DNA of 64,000 nucleotides from an uncultured Mucispirillum sp. (GTDB lineage Bacteria; Chrysiogenota; Deferribacteres; Deferribacterales; Mucispirillaceae): NCBI GenBank assembly GCA_944326705.1, contig CALVEY010000009.1, positions 1 to 64,000 of the forward strand, read 5' to 3'. Shown piece by piece: positions 57,487 to 64,000 of this stretch (position 1 is its first letter; each line of letters starts with the position of its first letter). The notes under the pieces were generated by a model. It saw only the letters and a program-made list of their open reading frames with translations, ran no database searches and was not told where the DNA came from. The position numbers and the translations under genes were made by a program.

Positions 57487-58352
57487 AAAAACCATTAGGA
57501 CGAGGGCTTGATTCCTTAATTCCACGCAGCAGCGAGGAAGCACAGGCAAAGCACAGCGGCGTTGTTACATCTAATTTTTTTGAGTTAGGCTTATCTGAAA
57601 TAGTGCCAAATGATAACCAGCCGCGCCATGTTTTTGATAAAGAGCTTTTAGAGGAGCTTGCTGAAAGTATTAAACTTAAGGGTGTAATACAGCCTATTAT
57701 TGTTACTAAACTTGATAATGGCAAATATATGATAATTGAGGGGGAGCGCAGGTGGCGCGCTTCTGGTATTGCAGGCAGGCAGAGTATACCTGTAGTTGTC
57801 CGTAATACTGATACTGCAAAAGAGCGTTTAGAGCTTGCTCTTATAACTAATGCTCAAAGAGAAGATTTAAACCCTGTTGAGCTTGCAGCTGCATATAAAA
57901 AACTTATGGATGAACACAGCTATAAACATGAGGATTTAGGGGTTATAGTTGGCAAAAGCCGTTCAGCAGTTACTAATAGATTAAGACTTTTAAACCTTCC
58001 AAAAGAAGTGCTTGATTTAATTGAGAAAAAAGAAATTAGTGAAGGTCATGCTAGAGCATTACTGTCACTTGATGATAAAGCAGAGATTATCCGTATTGCA
58101 CATCTTATAAAAGATAAAAACTTATCTGTAAGAGATGTGGAAAATATGATAAAATCTCGCAGTAAACCATCTGAAAAAAAAGAGAAAAAGCAGGATGCAA
58201 ATCTGCTTGAACTTTCTCGTGAGATGGAAGTATTTTTTAACTCGAAAGTAGATATTAAGCCGTCTAAAAAAGGCGGAGTTATAAATATTAAATATAATTC
58301 TGATGATGAGCTTGATACAATTATAAAAAAAATTAGAGGGGAACAATGCTGA
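57483..58352 (+). CDS. parB: Chromosome partitioning protein ParB (Spo0J)
   Basis: A CTP-dependent DNA clamp that loads at parS and activates ParA. The N terminus KKPLGRGLDSLIP is the ParA-stimulating peptide. The CTPase motifs include the GERRWRA-type box (EGERRWRASGIAG) and NAQREDLNPVELA. The helix-turn-helix follows in LGVIVGKSRSAVTNRLRLLNLP, then a C-terminal dimer domain. At 289 residues it is typical. It overlaps both parA (4 nt) and the bactofilin gene (7 nt), so all three are co-translated. Confidence 0.96.
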   Translation: MKKPLGRGLDSLIPRSSEEAQAKHSGVVTSNFFELGLSEIVPNDNQPRHVFDKELLEELAESIKLKGVIQPIIVTKLDNGKYMIIEGERRWRASGIAGRQSIPVVVRNTDTAKERLELALITNAQREDLNPVELAAAYKKLMDEHSYKHEDLGVIVGKSRSAVTNRLRLLNLPKEVLDLIEKKEISEGHARALLSLDDKAEIIRIAHLIKDKNLSVRDVENMIKSRSKPSEKKEKKQDANLLELSREMEVFFNSKVDIKPSKKGGVINIKYNSDDELDTIIKKIRGEQC

Positions 58353-58732
58353 AAGTAGCAAAAGAAACCGGTGGCGGCATAGACGCATTTTTAGGACAAA
58401 ATACATCATTTAATGGTACATTAGTTTTTGAAGGTATCGTTAGAGTAGATGGTAACTTTGAAGGTAATGTTAAAAGTAATGATACATTAGTTATTGCAGA
58501 AAGCGGTAATGTAAATGCTCAAATAGAAGCTGGTATTGTTAAAATATCAGGCACATTTGATGGACTGGTAGTTGCAAAAAATAAAGTGGAGCTTTATAAA
58601 CCTGCTGTTGTGTCTGGCACAATAAGAACTCCTGTATTAAAAATGGAAGAAGGGGTTATCTTTAACGGAACACTTGAAATGGATAACGGCAGAAATAAAC
58701 CACTTACAGGTAAAAAAGAAGAAGATAAATAG
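58346..58732 (+). CDS. Bactofilin
   Basis: A 128-residue protein made almost entirely of short beta-helical repeats, as in the bactofilin (DUF583) family: FNGTLVFEGIVRVDGNFEGNVKSNDTLVIAESGNVNAQIEAGIVKISGTFDGLVVA. Bactofilins polymerise without nucleotide and act as scaffolds, for example for cell shape or for anchoring ParABS as described in Myxococcus. Translational overlap with parB makes the second role attractive here. A short hairpin (AGACT/AGTCT at 58734-58751) after the stop may end the operon. Confidence 0.92.
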   Translation: MLKVAKETGGGIDAFLGQNTSFNGTLVFEGIVRVDGNFEGNVKSNDTLVIAESGNVNAQIEAGIVKISGTFDGLVVAKNKVELYKPAVVSGTIRTPVLKMEEGVIFNGTLEMDNGRNKPLTGKKEEDK

Positions 58733-58733
58733 C

Positions 58734-58928
58734 AGACTGTTGAAAAAGTCTCTTAAAATTTTAATTATACAATAGTATTTATATTTATATATTAAAATTT
58801 AATTAGATAATCCAAATTTAGAGATAATATACTAAATATGGTTTATATGGCAGCCTGAGAGTATATTTAATATGTATCAATCAGGCTTATCAAGAGAGAG
58901 ATAATTATTTTTCAACAATCTTGAAAAA
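58734..58928. repeat. Nested inverted repeats between bactofilin and tpiA
   Basis: TGTTGAAAAA (58738-58747) is inverted at 58908-58917 (TTTTTCAACA). Inside, AGCCTGA (58852-58858) is inverted at 58881-58887 (TCAGGCT). TTTTTCAA (58908-58915) also pairs with TTGAAAAA (58921-58928). The layout could be a MITE-like insertion of about 180 bp or a structured tpiA leader. No open frame is present. Confidence 0.45.
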
Positions 58929-58981
58929 CAGCAGTTATTTTATGATTTTATATAACTGCAAAGCTAAGAAGGAGGCCTACT

Positions 58982-59740
58982 ATGAGTCGTAAACCATTAA
59001 TTGCAGGTAACTGGAAAATGAACAAAAATGTATCTGAAGGTGCAGCATTAGCAGCTGAAATCACAGGTGCAGATATTGACTATTCAACTAGAGATGTGCT
59101 TTTTGCTCCACCATTTACTGGTATTTATGCAGTGGCAGAAGCAGTTAAAAATGCAGGCGGCAAAGCATTAGTTGCAGCACAAAACATCTATTTTGAAGAA
59201 AGCGGTGCTTTTACTGGCGAAGTTTCTTCTAGTATGATAAAATCTGCAGGTGCATCATGGGTTATTCTTGGTCACTCAGAACGCAGAAGCATTTTTGGTG
59301 AAACTGATGAAATCATCAATAAAAAAGTAAAAAAAGCATTAGCTGACGGTTTATCAGTTATTTTATGTGTTGGTGAAACTCTGTGGGAGCGTGAAGCAAA
59401 AGCAGAAGTTGAAACAGTGCTTGCTCAAACAGGTAAAGGTTTAGAAGGCGTAGAAGACCTTTCTAATGTGGTAATTGCTTATGAGCCGGTATGGGCAATT
59501 GGTACAGGTAAAACTGCATCTCCTGCTGATGCTGAGGCAATGCATAAAGCAATTAGAGAATATATTGCAAAAATTCGTTCAACTGCAGCAGCTGAAAATA
59601 TTCGTATTTTATACGGCGGCAGTATGAAACCAGAAAACGCAAAAGAATTAATGGCATGCCCTGATATTGACGGCGGTCTTGTTGGCGGCGCAAGTCTTAA
59701 AGCAGACCAGTTCTTAAAAATAATTAATTTTGATAAATAA
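58982..59740 (+). CDS. tpiA: Triosephosphate isomerase
   Basis: A glycolytic TIM-barrel enzyme interconverting dihydroxyacetone phosphate and glyceraldehyde 3-phosphate. The catalytic residues are visible: NWKMNKN (Lys), ILGHSERRSIFGE (His) and YEPVWAIGTGKTASP (Glu and the mobile loop), with the C-terminal GGSMKPENA and GGASLK phosphate-binding turns. The length is 252 aa. A strong AAGGAGG precedes the start. It is followed by secG, a very common pairing. Confidence 0.97.
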   Translation: MSRKPLIAGNWKMNKNVSEGAALAAEITGADIDYSTRDVLFAPPFTGIYAVAEAVKNAGGKALVAAQNIYFEESGAFTGEVSSSMIKSAGASWVILGHSERRSIFGETDEIINKKVKKALADGLSVILCVGETLWEREAKAEVETVLAQTGKGLEGVEDLSNVVIAYEPVWAIGTGKTASPADAEAMHKAIREYIAKIRSTAAAENIRILYGGSMKPENAKELMACPDIDGGLVGGASLKADQFLKIINFDK

Positions 59741-59753
59741 TTAATTACATATA

Positions 59754-59779
59754 CTGGCTTATTAATAAAAATAAGCCAG
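59754..59779 (+). terminator. Hairpin between tpiA and secG
   Basis: Perfect 10-bp arms CTGGCTTATT (59754-59763) and AATAAGCCAG (59770-59779) with a 6-nt loop. No T run follows, so it may be an mRNA-stability hairpin rather than a full terminator. Confidence 0.6.
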
Positions 59780-59827
59780 ATAAATTTACGGAGGTTAGAG
59801 GGATATACCCTTAAAAGTTAGGAAATT

Positions 59828-60187
59828 ATGTATACAATTGTTTTAGCACTATATGTATTTGTATGTATTTTATTAATAATTGCAGTTTTATTACAAAACA
59901 GTAAAGGCTCAGATTTAGGTGCAGCATTAGGCGGCGGCAGCGGTGAAATGTTTGGACCAAAAGCACCTGCAAGCATTATGAATAAAATTACAACAGTTAT
60001 AGCAGCAGCATTTTTAGTGCTTTCTCTTATTTTAGCTATTATGTCAGGCTTAGGTAATGACAGCGTTATGAGAAAAGCAAATGTTCTTTCACAGCAGCTG
60101 CCAGCTGAGGCAACACCTCAAGCACCAGCAAATATGCCTGCTCAAGGAAATAACCCAGTTATTCCATCTAACACTCCTGCTGAATAA
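59828..60187 (+). CDS. secG: Protein-export membrane protein SecG
   Basis: A subunit of the SecYEG translocon. Two membrane helices (TIVLALYVFVCILLIIAVLLQ and ITTVIAAAFLVLSLILAIMSGL) flank the conserved cytoplasmic loop NSKGSDLGAALGGGSGEMFG. At 119 residues it carries a Pro/Ala-rich C-terminal tail, a common variable feature. It lies between tpiA and a peptide-binding lipoprotein gene. Confidence 0.94.
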   Translation: MYTIVLALYVFVCILLIIAVLLQNSKGSDLGAALGGGSGEMFGPKAPASIMNKITTVIAAAFLVLSLILAIMSGLGNDSVMRKANVLSQQLPAEATPQAPANMPAQGNNPVIPSNTPAE

Positions 60188-60220
60188 TAAGTATTATTAA
60201 TTGCTCAAAAGGTTGTGAAT

Positions 60221-61885
60221 GTGAAGAAAAATATTTTACTAATATCTTTGTATCTAATTACAGTATTGCTTTTCAGTTCCTGTAAAAATCAGCCTGCACA
60301 AGAGGCTGTTCAGGATAATACAGCAGAAGAAAATGTTGAGACAGTAGAGAAGGTTGTAGAAATACCTTATGGTGATGCATTATCTACTGGCGAGATTGCT
60401 GAGCCTATAAATCTTATCCCTGCCCTTGCATCAGATTCTGCAAGCCATAATGTAACTCAGTATATTTATAATGGTTTAGTAAAATATGATAAAGATTTAA
60501 ATTTAGTTGGTGATTTAGCAGAGCGCTGGGAAATATCTGAGGATAAAAAAGTATTTATTTTTTATCTTAAAAAAGGGGTAAAATGGCATGACGGTGTAGA
60601 ATTTACAGCAGATGATGTTAAATTTACCTATGAATTTATGATTTCAGATGATACACCAACTGCCTATGATGGTGATTTTAGAGCTGTAGAAAGTGTAGAG
60701 GTTATAGACAGATACACAGTAAAAGTTACTTATAAGGAAGTGTTATCCCCTGCACTTTCAAGCTGGGGTATATGGATGATGCCGCGCCATGCTTTAAAAG
60801 ATAAACCAAGCCGCTCCCCACTGCAAAGGAAGCCAATAGGCACAGGTCCATATAAACTGGAATCCTGGAAAGCAGGCCAGTCTATTGTATTAACAGCATT
60901 TCATGACTATTTTGAAGGCAGACCAAAAATAGAAAAAATATTTATAAGAGTTATTCCTAACCAGACTACTCAGTTTTTAGAGCTTTTAAACGGCTCAATA
61001 GATATTATGGGTATGACACCTAAACAGGATGCTCTTGATACAAATACACCAAAATATACAGCAAATTATAATACATATTCTTTTCTTGATTTTTCATATA
61101 CTTATGTAGGCTATAATTTTAAAAGAGCGCCATTTGATAATAAGCTTGTTCGCCGTGCATTAACTCATGCTATCAATAAGCAGAGCATAGTAGACGGGCT
61201 GCTTTATGGCAAAGGTATTGCAGCAGAAGGCCCATATAAGCCTGATTCATTCTGGTATAACCCAAATGCAAAAGGCCCAGAATATAATGTGGAAAAAGCA
61301 AAAGCACTTCTTGCAGAAGCAGGCTTTAAAGATACAGATGGTGACGGTTTCTTAGAATATAACGGCAAAAAGTTTACCATAGAATTAATGACTAACTTAA
61401 ACAACGATGTCCGCGGTAAAATTGCAGAGCTTGTTCAGCAAAGCTGGGCTCGTATAGGTATTGATGTGCAGATAAAAGTTTTAGAATGGGCAACAATGCT
61501 TGGAGAGCTGAATAAAAGCAACTTTCAGGCAGTTATTTTAGGCTGGACTACTGTTTTAGACCCAGACCAGTATGATATATGGGCAACAGAAAGATGCGGC
61601 GGTAATGGTCAGAACTATATATGCTACAGCAACGAAGAAGTAGACAGACTTTTAATAGAGGGCAGAAAAGTTTTTGACAATGAAGAAAGAAGGCTCTATT
61701 ATGATAAAGTGCAGGAAATATTAGCAGATGAACAGCCGTATACATTCTTATATTTCCCATACAGTAATATTGCACTTAACAAGCGTTTTCAAAATGTAGA
61801 GCCAGCAAGAGCTGGTATAACATATAACTTTATAGACTGGTATGTTCCAAGGCAGCAGCAAAAATACAAGGTAACAGCAGAGTAG
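60221..61885 (+). CDS. Peptide/nickel ABC transporter substrate-binding lipoprotein (SBP_bac_5)
   Basis: A 554-residue extracytoplasmic receptor of the oligopeptide/dipeptide/nickel class. It has a lipoprotein signal (LITVLLFSSCKNQP), the family motif LAERWEISEDKKVFIFYLKKGVKWHDGVEFTADDVKFTYE, and FDNKLVRRALTHAINKQSIVDGLLYG. Two GTG codons (60215, 60221) could start it; AAAGG at 60208-60212 is well spaced only from 60221. The permease and ATPase genes are not adjacent within the window. The ligand is unknown. Confidence 0.88.
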   Translation: MKKNILLISLYLITVLLFSSCKNQPAQEAVQDNTAEENVETVEKVVEIPYGDALSTGEIAEPINLIPALASDSASHNVTQYIYNGLVKYDKDLNLVGDLAERWEISEDKKVFIFYLKKGVKWHDGVEFTADDVKFTYEFMISDDTPTAYDGDFRAVESVEVIDRYTVKVTYKEVLSPALSSWGIWMMPRHALKDKPSRSPLQRKPIGTGPYKLESWKAGQSIVLTAFHDYFEGRPKIEKIFIRVIPNQTTQFLELLNGSIDIMGMTPKQDALDTNTPKYTANYNTYSFLDFSYTYVGYNFKRAPFDNKLVRRALTHAINKQSIVDGLLYGKGIAAEGPYKPDSFWYNPNAKGPEYNVEKAKALLAEAGFKDTDGDGFLEYNGKKFTIELMTNLNNDVRGKIAELVQQSWARIGIDVQIKVLEWATMLGELNKSNFQAVILGWTTVLDPDQYDIWATERCGGNGQNYICYSNEEVDRLLIEGRKVFDNEERRLYYDKVQEILADEQPYTFLYFPYSNIALNKRFQNVEPARAGITYNFIDWYVPRQQQKYKVTAE

Positions 61886-61888
61886 TTT

Positions 61889-62821
61889 ATGAATACAAAT
61901 GATATTAAAAGAATATGTCTTTTTGCAGGGTATAACATCAAAGGTTTAATAGAAGATTATGCGCTTTATTACCTGCAGGAGCTTTCAAAAATATCAGATG
62001 TATATTATTTAGCAGATAATAAAATACTGCCGGAAGAACTTGAAAAACTAACACCTTATGTAAAAGGCGCTTATGGATACAGCCATGGCAAATATGATTT
62101 TGGCTCATGGCAGGAGTTAATAAATAAAATCAGCTGGGAAAAGCTCTCAGAATATGATGAGCTGATATTAACAAATGACAGCGTATTTGGTCCTTTATAT
62201 AATTTTAAAGAATTTATAGAAGGGATAGAAAAAGACAAAGAGTGGGACTTATGCGGGATAAATACTGCCTATGATTTCCATACATGGCATTTAAGCAGCT
62301 ACTTCCTGGTTTTAAGAAAAAAAGGATTTTTATCAGATACATTTAAAGAGCATATAAGCTCTATAGAAAAAGAAGATGATGTTAAAAAAGTAATAGAAAA
62401 ATATGAAATAGGTCTTTCTAGAAAAATGGTAGAAGCGGGCTTCTCTGTAAAAAATGCAGTTAAGTTTAGGAAAAACATATATATTTCATGGCGTAATTTT
62501 TATCTTGCAGGCTCTCCATTAATCAAGCGTAAAATCTTTAATGATGAATTATTTTTAATATGCAGAACAGTGGGCTGGGAACAGTTTTTAAATAAACATA
62601 CAAAATATGATACATCACTGCTTCATAGCTATGTCAACAGCTTTAAAAGCAAATTTAGAATATTCAGATTGATAAACAATAAAATTTTCTGGCAGTATGC
62701 AGGCAAAGGAATCATCAAAATAGTATTCACAAAGGAAAGGAAACTTATCCGCATATTTGGTATATACCTGCTTAATATCTATAACTATGACAACAATAAA
62801 ATAAAACTGGTGGAGAGATAG
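61889..62821 (+). CDS. RgpF-like rhamnan synthesis family glycosyltransferase
   Basis: A 310-residue protein. RICLFAGYNIKGLIEDYALYYLQEL at the N terminus, GKYDFGSWQE, LILTNDSVFGPLYNF and the WDLCGI...YFLVLRKKGF region match the RgpF/rhamnan-synthesis-F family of polysaccharide glycosyltransferases, which use rhamnose or related deoxysugars. It starts 3 nt after the peptide-binding protein but belongs by function with the deoxysugar genes that follow 3 nt downstream, suggesting O-antigen or glycoprotein glycan assembly. Confidence 0.78.
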   Translation: MNTNDIKRICLFAGYNIKGLIEDYALYYLQELSKISDVYYLADNKILPEELEKLTPYVKGAYGYSHGKYDFGSWQELINKISWEKLSEYDELILTNDSVFGPLYNFKEFIEGIEKDKEWDLCGINTAYDFHTWHLSSYFLVLRKKGFLSDTFKEHISSIEKEDDVKKVIEKYEIGLSRKMVEAGFSVKNAVKFRKNIYISWRNFYLAGSPLIKRKIFNDELFLICRTVGWEQFLNKHTKYDTSLLHSYVNSFKSKFRIFRLINNKIFWQYAGKGIIKIVFTKERKLIRIFGIYLLNIYNYDNNKIKLVER

Positions 62822-62824
62822 AAT

Positions 62825-63238
62825 ATGGACAACTGCAGATTAATTGAGCTTACATCTCATGGAGATAACCGTGGAAGTTTAATAGCTTTAGAAAAAGAGC
62901 ATAATGTGCCTTTTGATATAAAAAGAGTTTTTTATATTTATGATACAAAAAGAGGAACTCCAAGAGGGCAGCATGCAAATAAAAAATCAGAGCAGATGCT
63001 TATATGTGTAAGTGGTTCCTGCAAAGTAAAAGTTGATGATGGTAAAGGTATGCAGGAAGTGTATGAATTAAATACTCCAGAACTGGCTCTTTATACAGGT
63101 ACTATGCTTTGGCGGGAAATGTATGATTTCTCTCAAGGGTGCGTGTTAATGGTAATTGCAAGTGAATACTATAACCCAGAAGAATATATCAGGGATTATG
63201 ATGAATTTATAATGAGAATTGGGGGGGGGAATAATTAA
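62825..63238 (+). CDS. fdtA: dTDP-4-oxo-6-deoxyglucose 3,4-ketoisomerase (FdtA/QdtA family)
   Basis: A 137-residue cupin (WxcM-like). The start ELTSHGDNRGSLIALEKEHNVPF and the DTKRGTPRGQHANKKSEQMLICVSGSC core with its His pair match FdtA/QdtA. These isomerise dTDP-4-keto-6-deoxyglucose to the 3-keto sugar on the way to dTDP-Fuc3NAc (FdtA) or dTDP-Qui3NAc (QdtA). I cannot tell which from sequence alone. The last codons contain a run of nine G (63221-63229) encoding Gly-Gly-Gly. The acetyltransferase and aminotransferase follow directly. Confidence 0.85.
   Translation: MDNCRLIELTSHGDNRGSLIALEKEHNVPFDIKRVFYIYDTKRGTPRGQHANKKSEQMLICVSGSCKVKVDDGKGMQEVYELNTPELALYTGTMLWREMYDFSQGCVLMVIASEYYNPEEYIRDYDEFIMRIGGGNN
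63221..63229 (+). repeat. Poly-G tract (G9)
   Basis: Nine consecutive G in a very AT-rich genome, at the 3' end of the ketoisomerase gene and 10 nt before the next start codon. Loss or gain of one G changes only the last few residues (G10) or extends the frame into the next gene (G8). Confidence 0.9.
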
Positions 63239-63697
63239 ATGTTTATACATCCGCTTTCTGATGTTCAAAGTAAAAATATAGGGCAGGATACAAAAATATG
63301 GCAGTTTTGTGTTGTGCTTGAAAAAGCTGTAATTGGTAAAAACTGCAATATATGTGCTCATGTTTTAATAGAAAATGATGTAATTATAGGCGATAATGTT
63401 ACTGTCAAAAGCGGTGTTCAGCTGTGGGACGGTATTCGTATAGAAGATAATGTTTTTATTGGTCCAAATGTAACTTTTACTAATGATTTATACCCACGCT
63501 CGAAACAGTACCCAGAAAAATTTTTACAAACAATAGTAAAAAAAGGCGCATCAATTGGGGCAAATGCAACCATTATTCCTGGTATTACTATCGGAGAAAA
63601 TGCTATGATAGCAGCAGGAAGCATTGTAACAAAAGATGTGCCAGCTAATACTTTATATAAAACTAAAATAAATGTAGAGACTAGGAGCCTGATATGA
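63239..63697 (+). CDS. fdtC: Hexapeptide-repeat acyltransferase (FdtC-like)
   Basis: A 152-residue left-handed beta-helix transferase with isoleucine-patch hexapeptides ([58 protein letters not shown]). The DNDLYPRS-type loop ([16 protein letters not shown]) is characteristic of dTDP-3-amino-3,6-dideoxyhexose N-acetyltransferases such as FdtC, QdtC and WlaRG. It starts immediately after the fdtA stop and overlaps the aminotransferase by 4 nt (ATGA). It probably acetylates the 3-amino sugar made by its neighbours. Confidence 0.85.
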   Translation: MFIHPLSDVQSKNIGQDTKIWQFCVVLEKAVIGKNCNICAHVLIENDVIIGDNVTVKSGVQLWDGIRIEDNVFIGPNVTFTNDLYPRSKQYPEKFLQTIVKKGASIGANATIIPGITIGENAMIAAGSIVTKDVPANTLYKTKINVETRSLI

Positions 63698-64000
63698 TTA
63701 AATTTTTAGATTTATACAAAATAAATGAAAGGCACAGAAAAGAAATAGATGAAAGAATAAAAAAGGTATTAGACAGCGGCTGGTATTTACTGGGAAAAGA
63801 AAATGATGAATTTTGTAATAATTTTGCAAAATTCTGTGGTGCAAAATATGCTGTAGGTGTAGCAAACGGACTTGATGCCTTAAAACTTGCTATTATGGCT
63901 TTAGGCTTTAAAGATGGTGATGAAATATTAGTGCCGTCAAATACATATATTGCTTCAATTTTAGCAGTCAGCGAGTGTGGCTGCACACCTGTTTTAGTAG
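63694..64000 (+). CDS. fdtB: DegT/DnrJ/EryC1-family sugar aminotransferase (FdtB-like), truncated by window end
   Basis: The first 102 codons of a PLP-dependent sugar aminotransferase: [59 protein letters not shown] and [20 protein letters not shown] are family landmarks. In the dTDP-Fuc3NAc/Qui3NAc route the aminotransferase adds the 3-amino group to the keto sugar. The catalytic Lys lies beyond the window. It overlaps the acetyltransferase gene by 4 nt. Confidence 0.9.
   Translation, partial: MIKFLDLYKINERHRKEIDERIKKVLDSGWYLLGKENDEFCNNFAKFCGAKYAVGVANGLDALKLAIMALGFKDGDEILVPSNTYIASILAVSECGCTPVLV

Noticed and set aside
58734-58928. Complete insertion sequence
   Set aside because: No transposase or open frame, no clear target-site duplication; only inverted repeats are visible.

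Overview
The window is an AT-rich (roughly 30% GC by eye), gene-dense bacterial chromosome segment around the replication origin. The gene set (dnaA-dnaN-recF-gyrB-gyrA-folD-mnmE, parAB-bactofilin, LPS heptosyltransferases, outer-membrane barrels, multihaem respiration, a PglB-type oligosaccharyltransferase) indicates a Gram-negative anaerobe or microaerophile. My best guess is a Deferribacterota member close to Mucispirillum schaedleri. That is an inference from gene content and composition, not a database result.

Layout. 1-3.6 kb: a truncated gene, a pseudouridine synthase and two GT9 heptosyltransferases. 3.6-10.5 kb (minus strand): a LysM lytic transglycosylase, an LpoA-like lipoprotein, rsmG, mnmG and membrane proteins. 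10.5-13.9 kb: a second, divergent mnmG flanked by two perfect parS sites, a compact palindromic non-coding element and a decayed membrane-protein gene. 13.9-18 kb: a methyltransferase, an EamA transporter and a large duplicated exported protein. 18-29 kb (minus strand): mnmE, folD, gyrA, gyrB, recF, dnaN, probable oriC and dnaA, followed by a degraded dnaA'-recF' remnant that looks like the scar of a tandem duplication of the origin operon. 29.4-34.7 kb: a barrel protein, a PEP-utiliser-like protein, purC, an Lrp-type regulator and a GT2 enzyme.

34.8-44.2 kb is the most interesting block. It encodes an octahaem cytochrome c with seven CXXCH sites and one CX17CH site, the hallmark of MccA/SirA copper-haem sulfite reductases. 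Next comes an unusual fusion of a degenerate rhodanese domain, six c-type haems and a membrane cytochrome b, a plausible quinol dehydrogenase for the reductase. Then come PCuAC and SCO copper chaperones, a thioredoxin-like lipoprotein and a fused CcsBA haem lyase. Together they read as a self-contained respiratory sulfite-reduction island with its own copper and haem maturation.

44.2-55 kb: a barrel protein; a clostripain-like (C11) lipoprotein gene split by a 37-bp direct repeat that puts the signal peptide out of frame; def, a DUF721 protein, obgE, rpmA and rplU; a choice-of-anchor protein; an STT3/PglB oligosaccharyltransferase; and leucyl aminopeptidase. 55-60 kb: an ECF-S-like/GGDEF protein, parA-parB-bactofilin, tpiA and secG. 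60-64 kb: a peptide-binding lipoprotein, an RgpF-like glycosyltransferase and the start of a dTDP-3-acetamido-3,6-dideoxyhexose (Fuc3NAc/Qui3NAc) cluster with a G9 homopolymer at the end of its first gene. No tRNA, rRNA, CRISPR array or intact insertion sequence was recognised.
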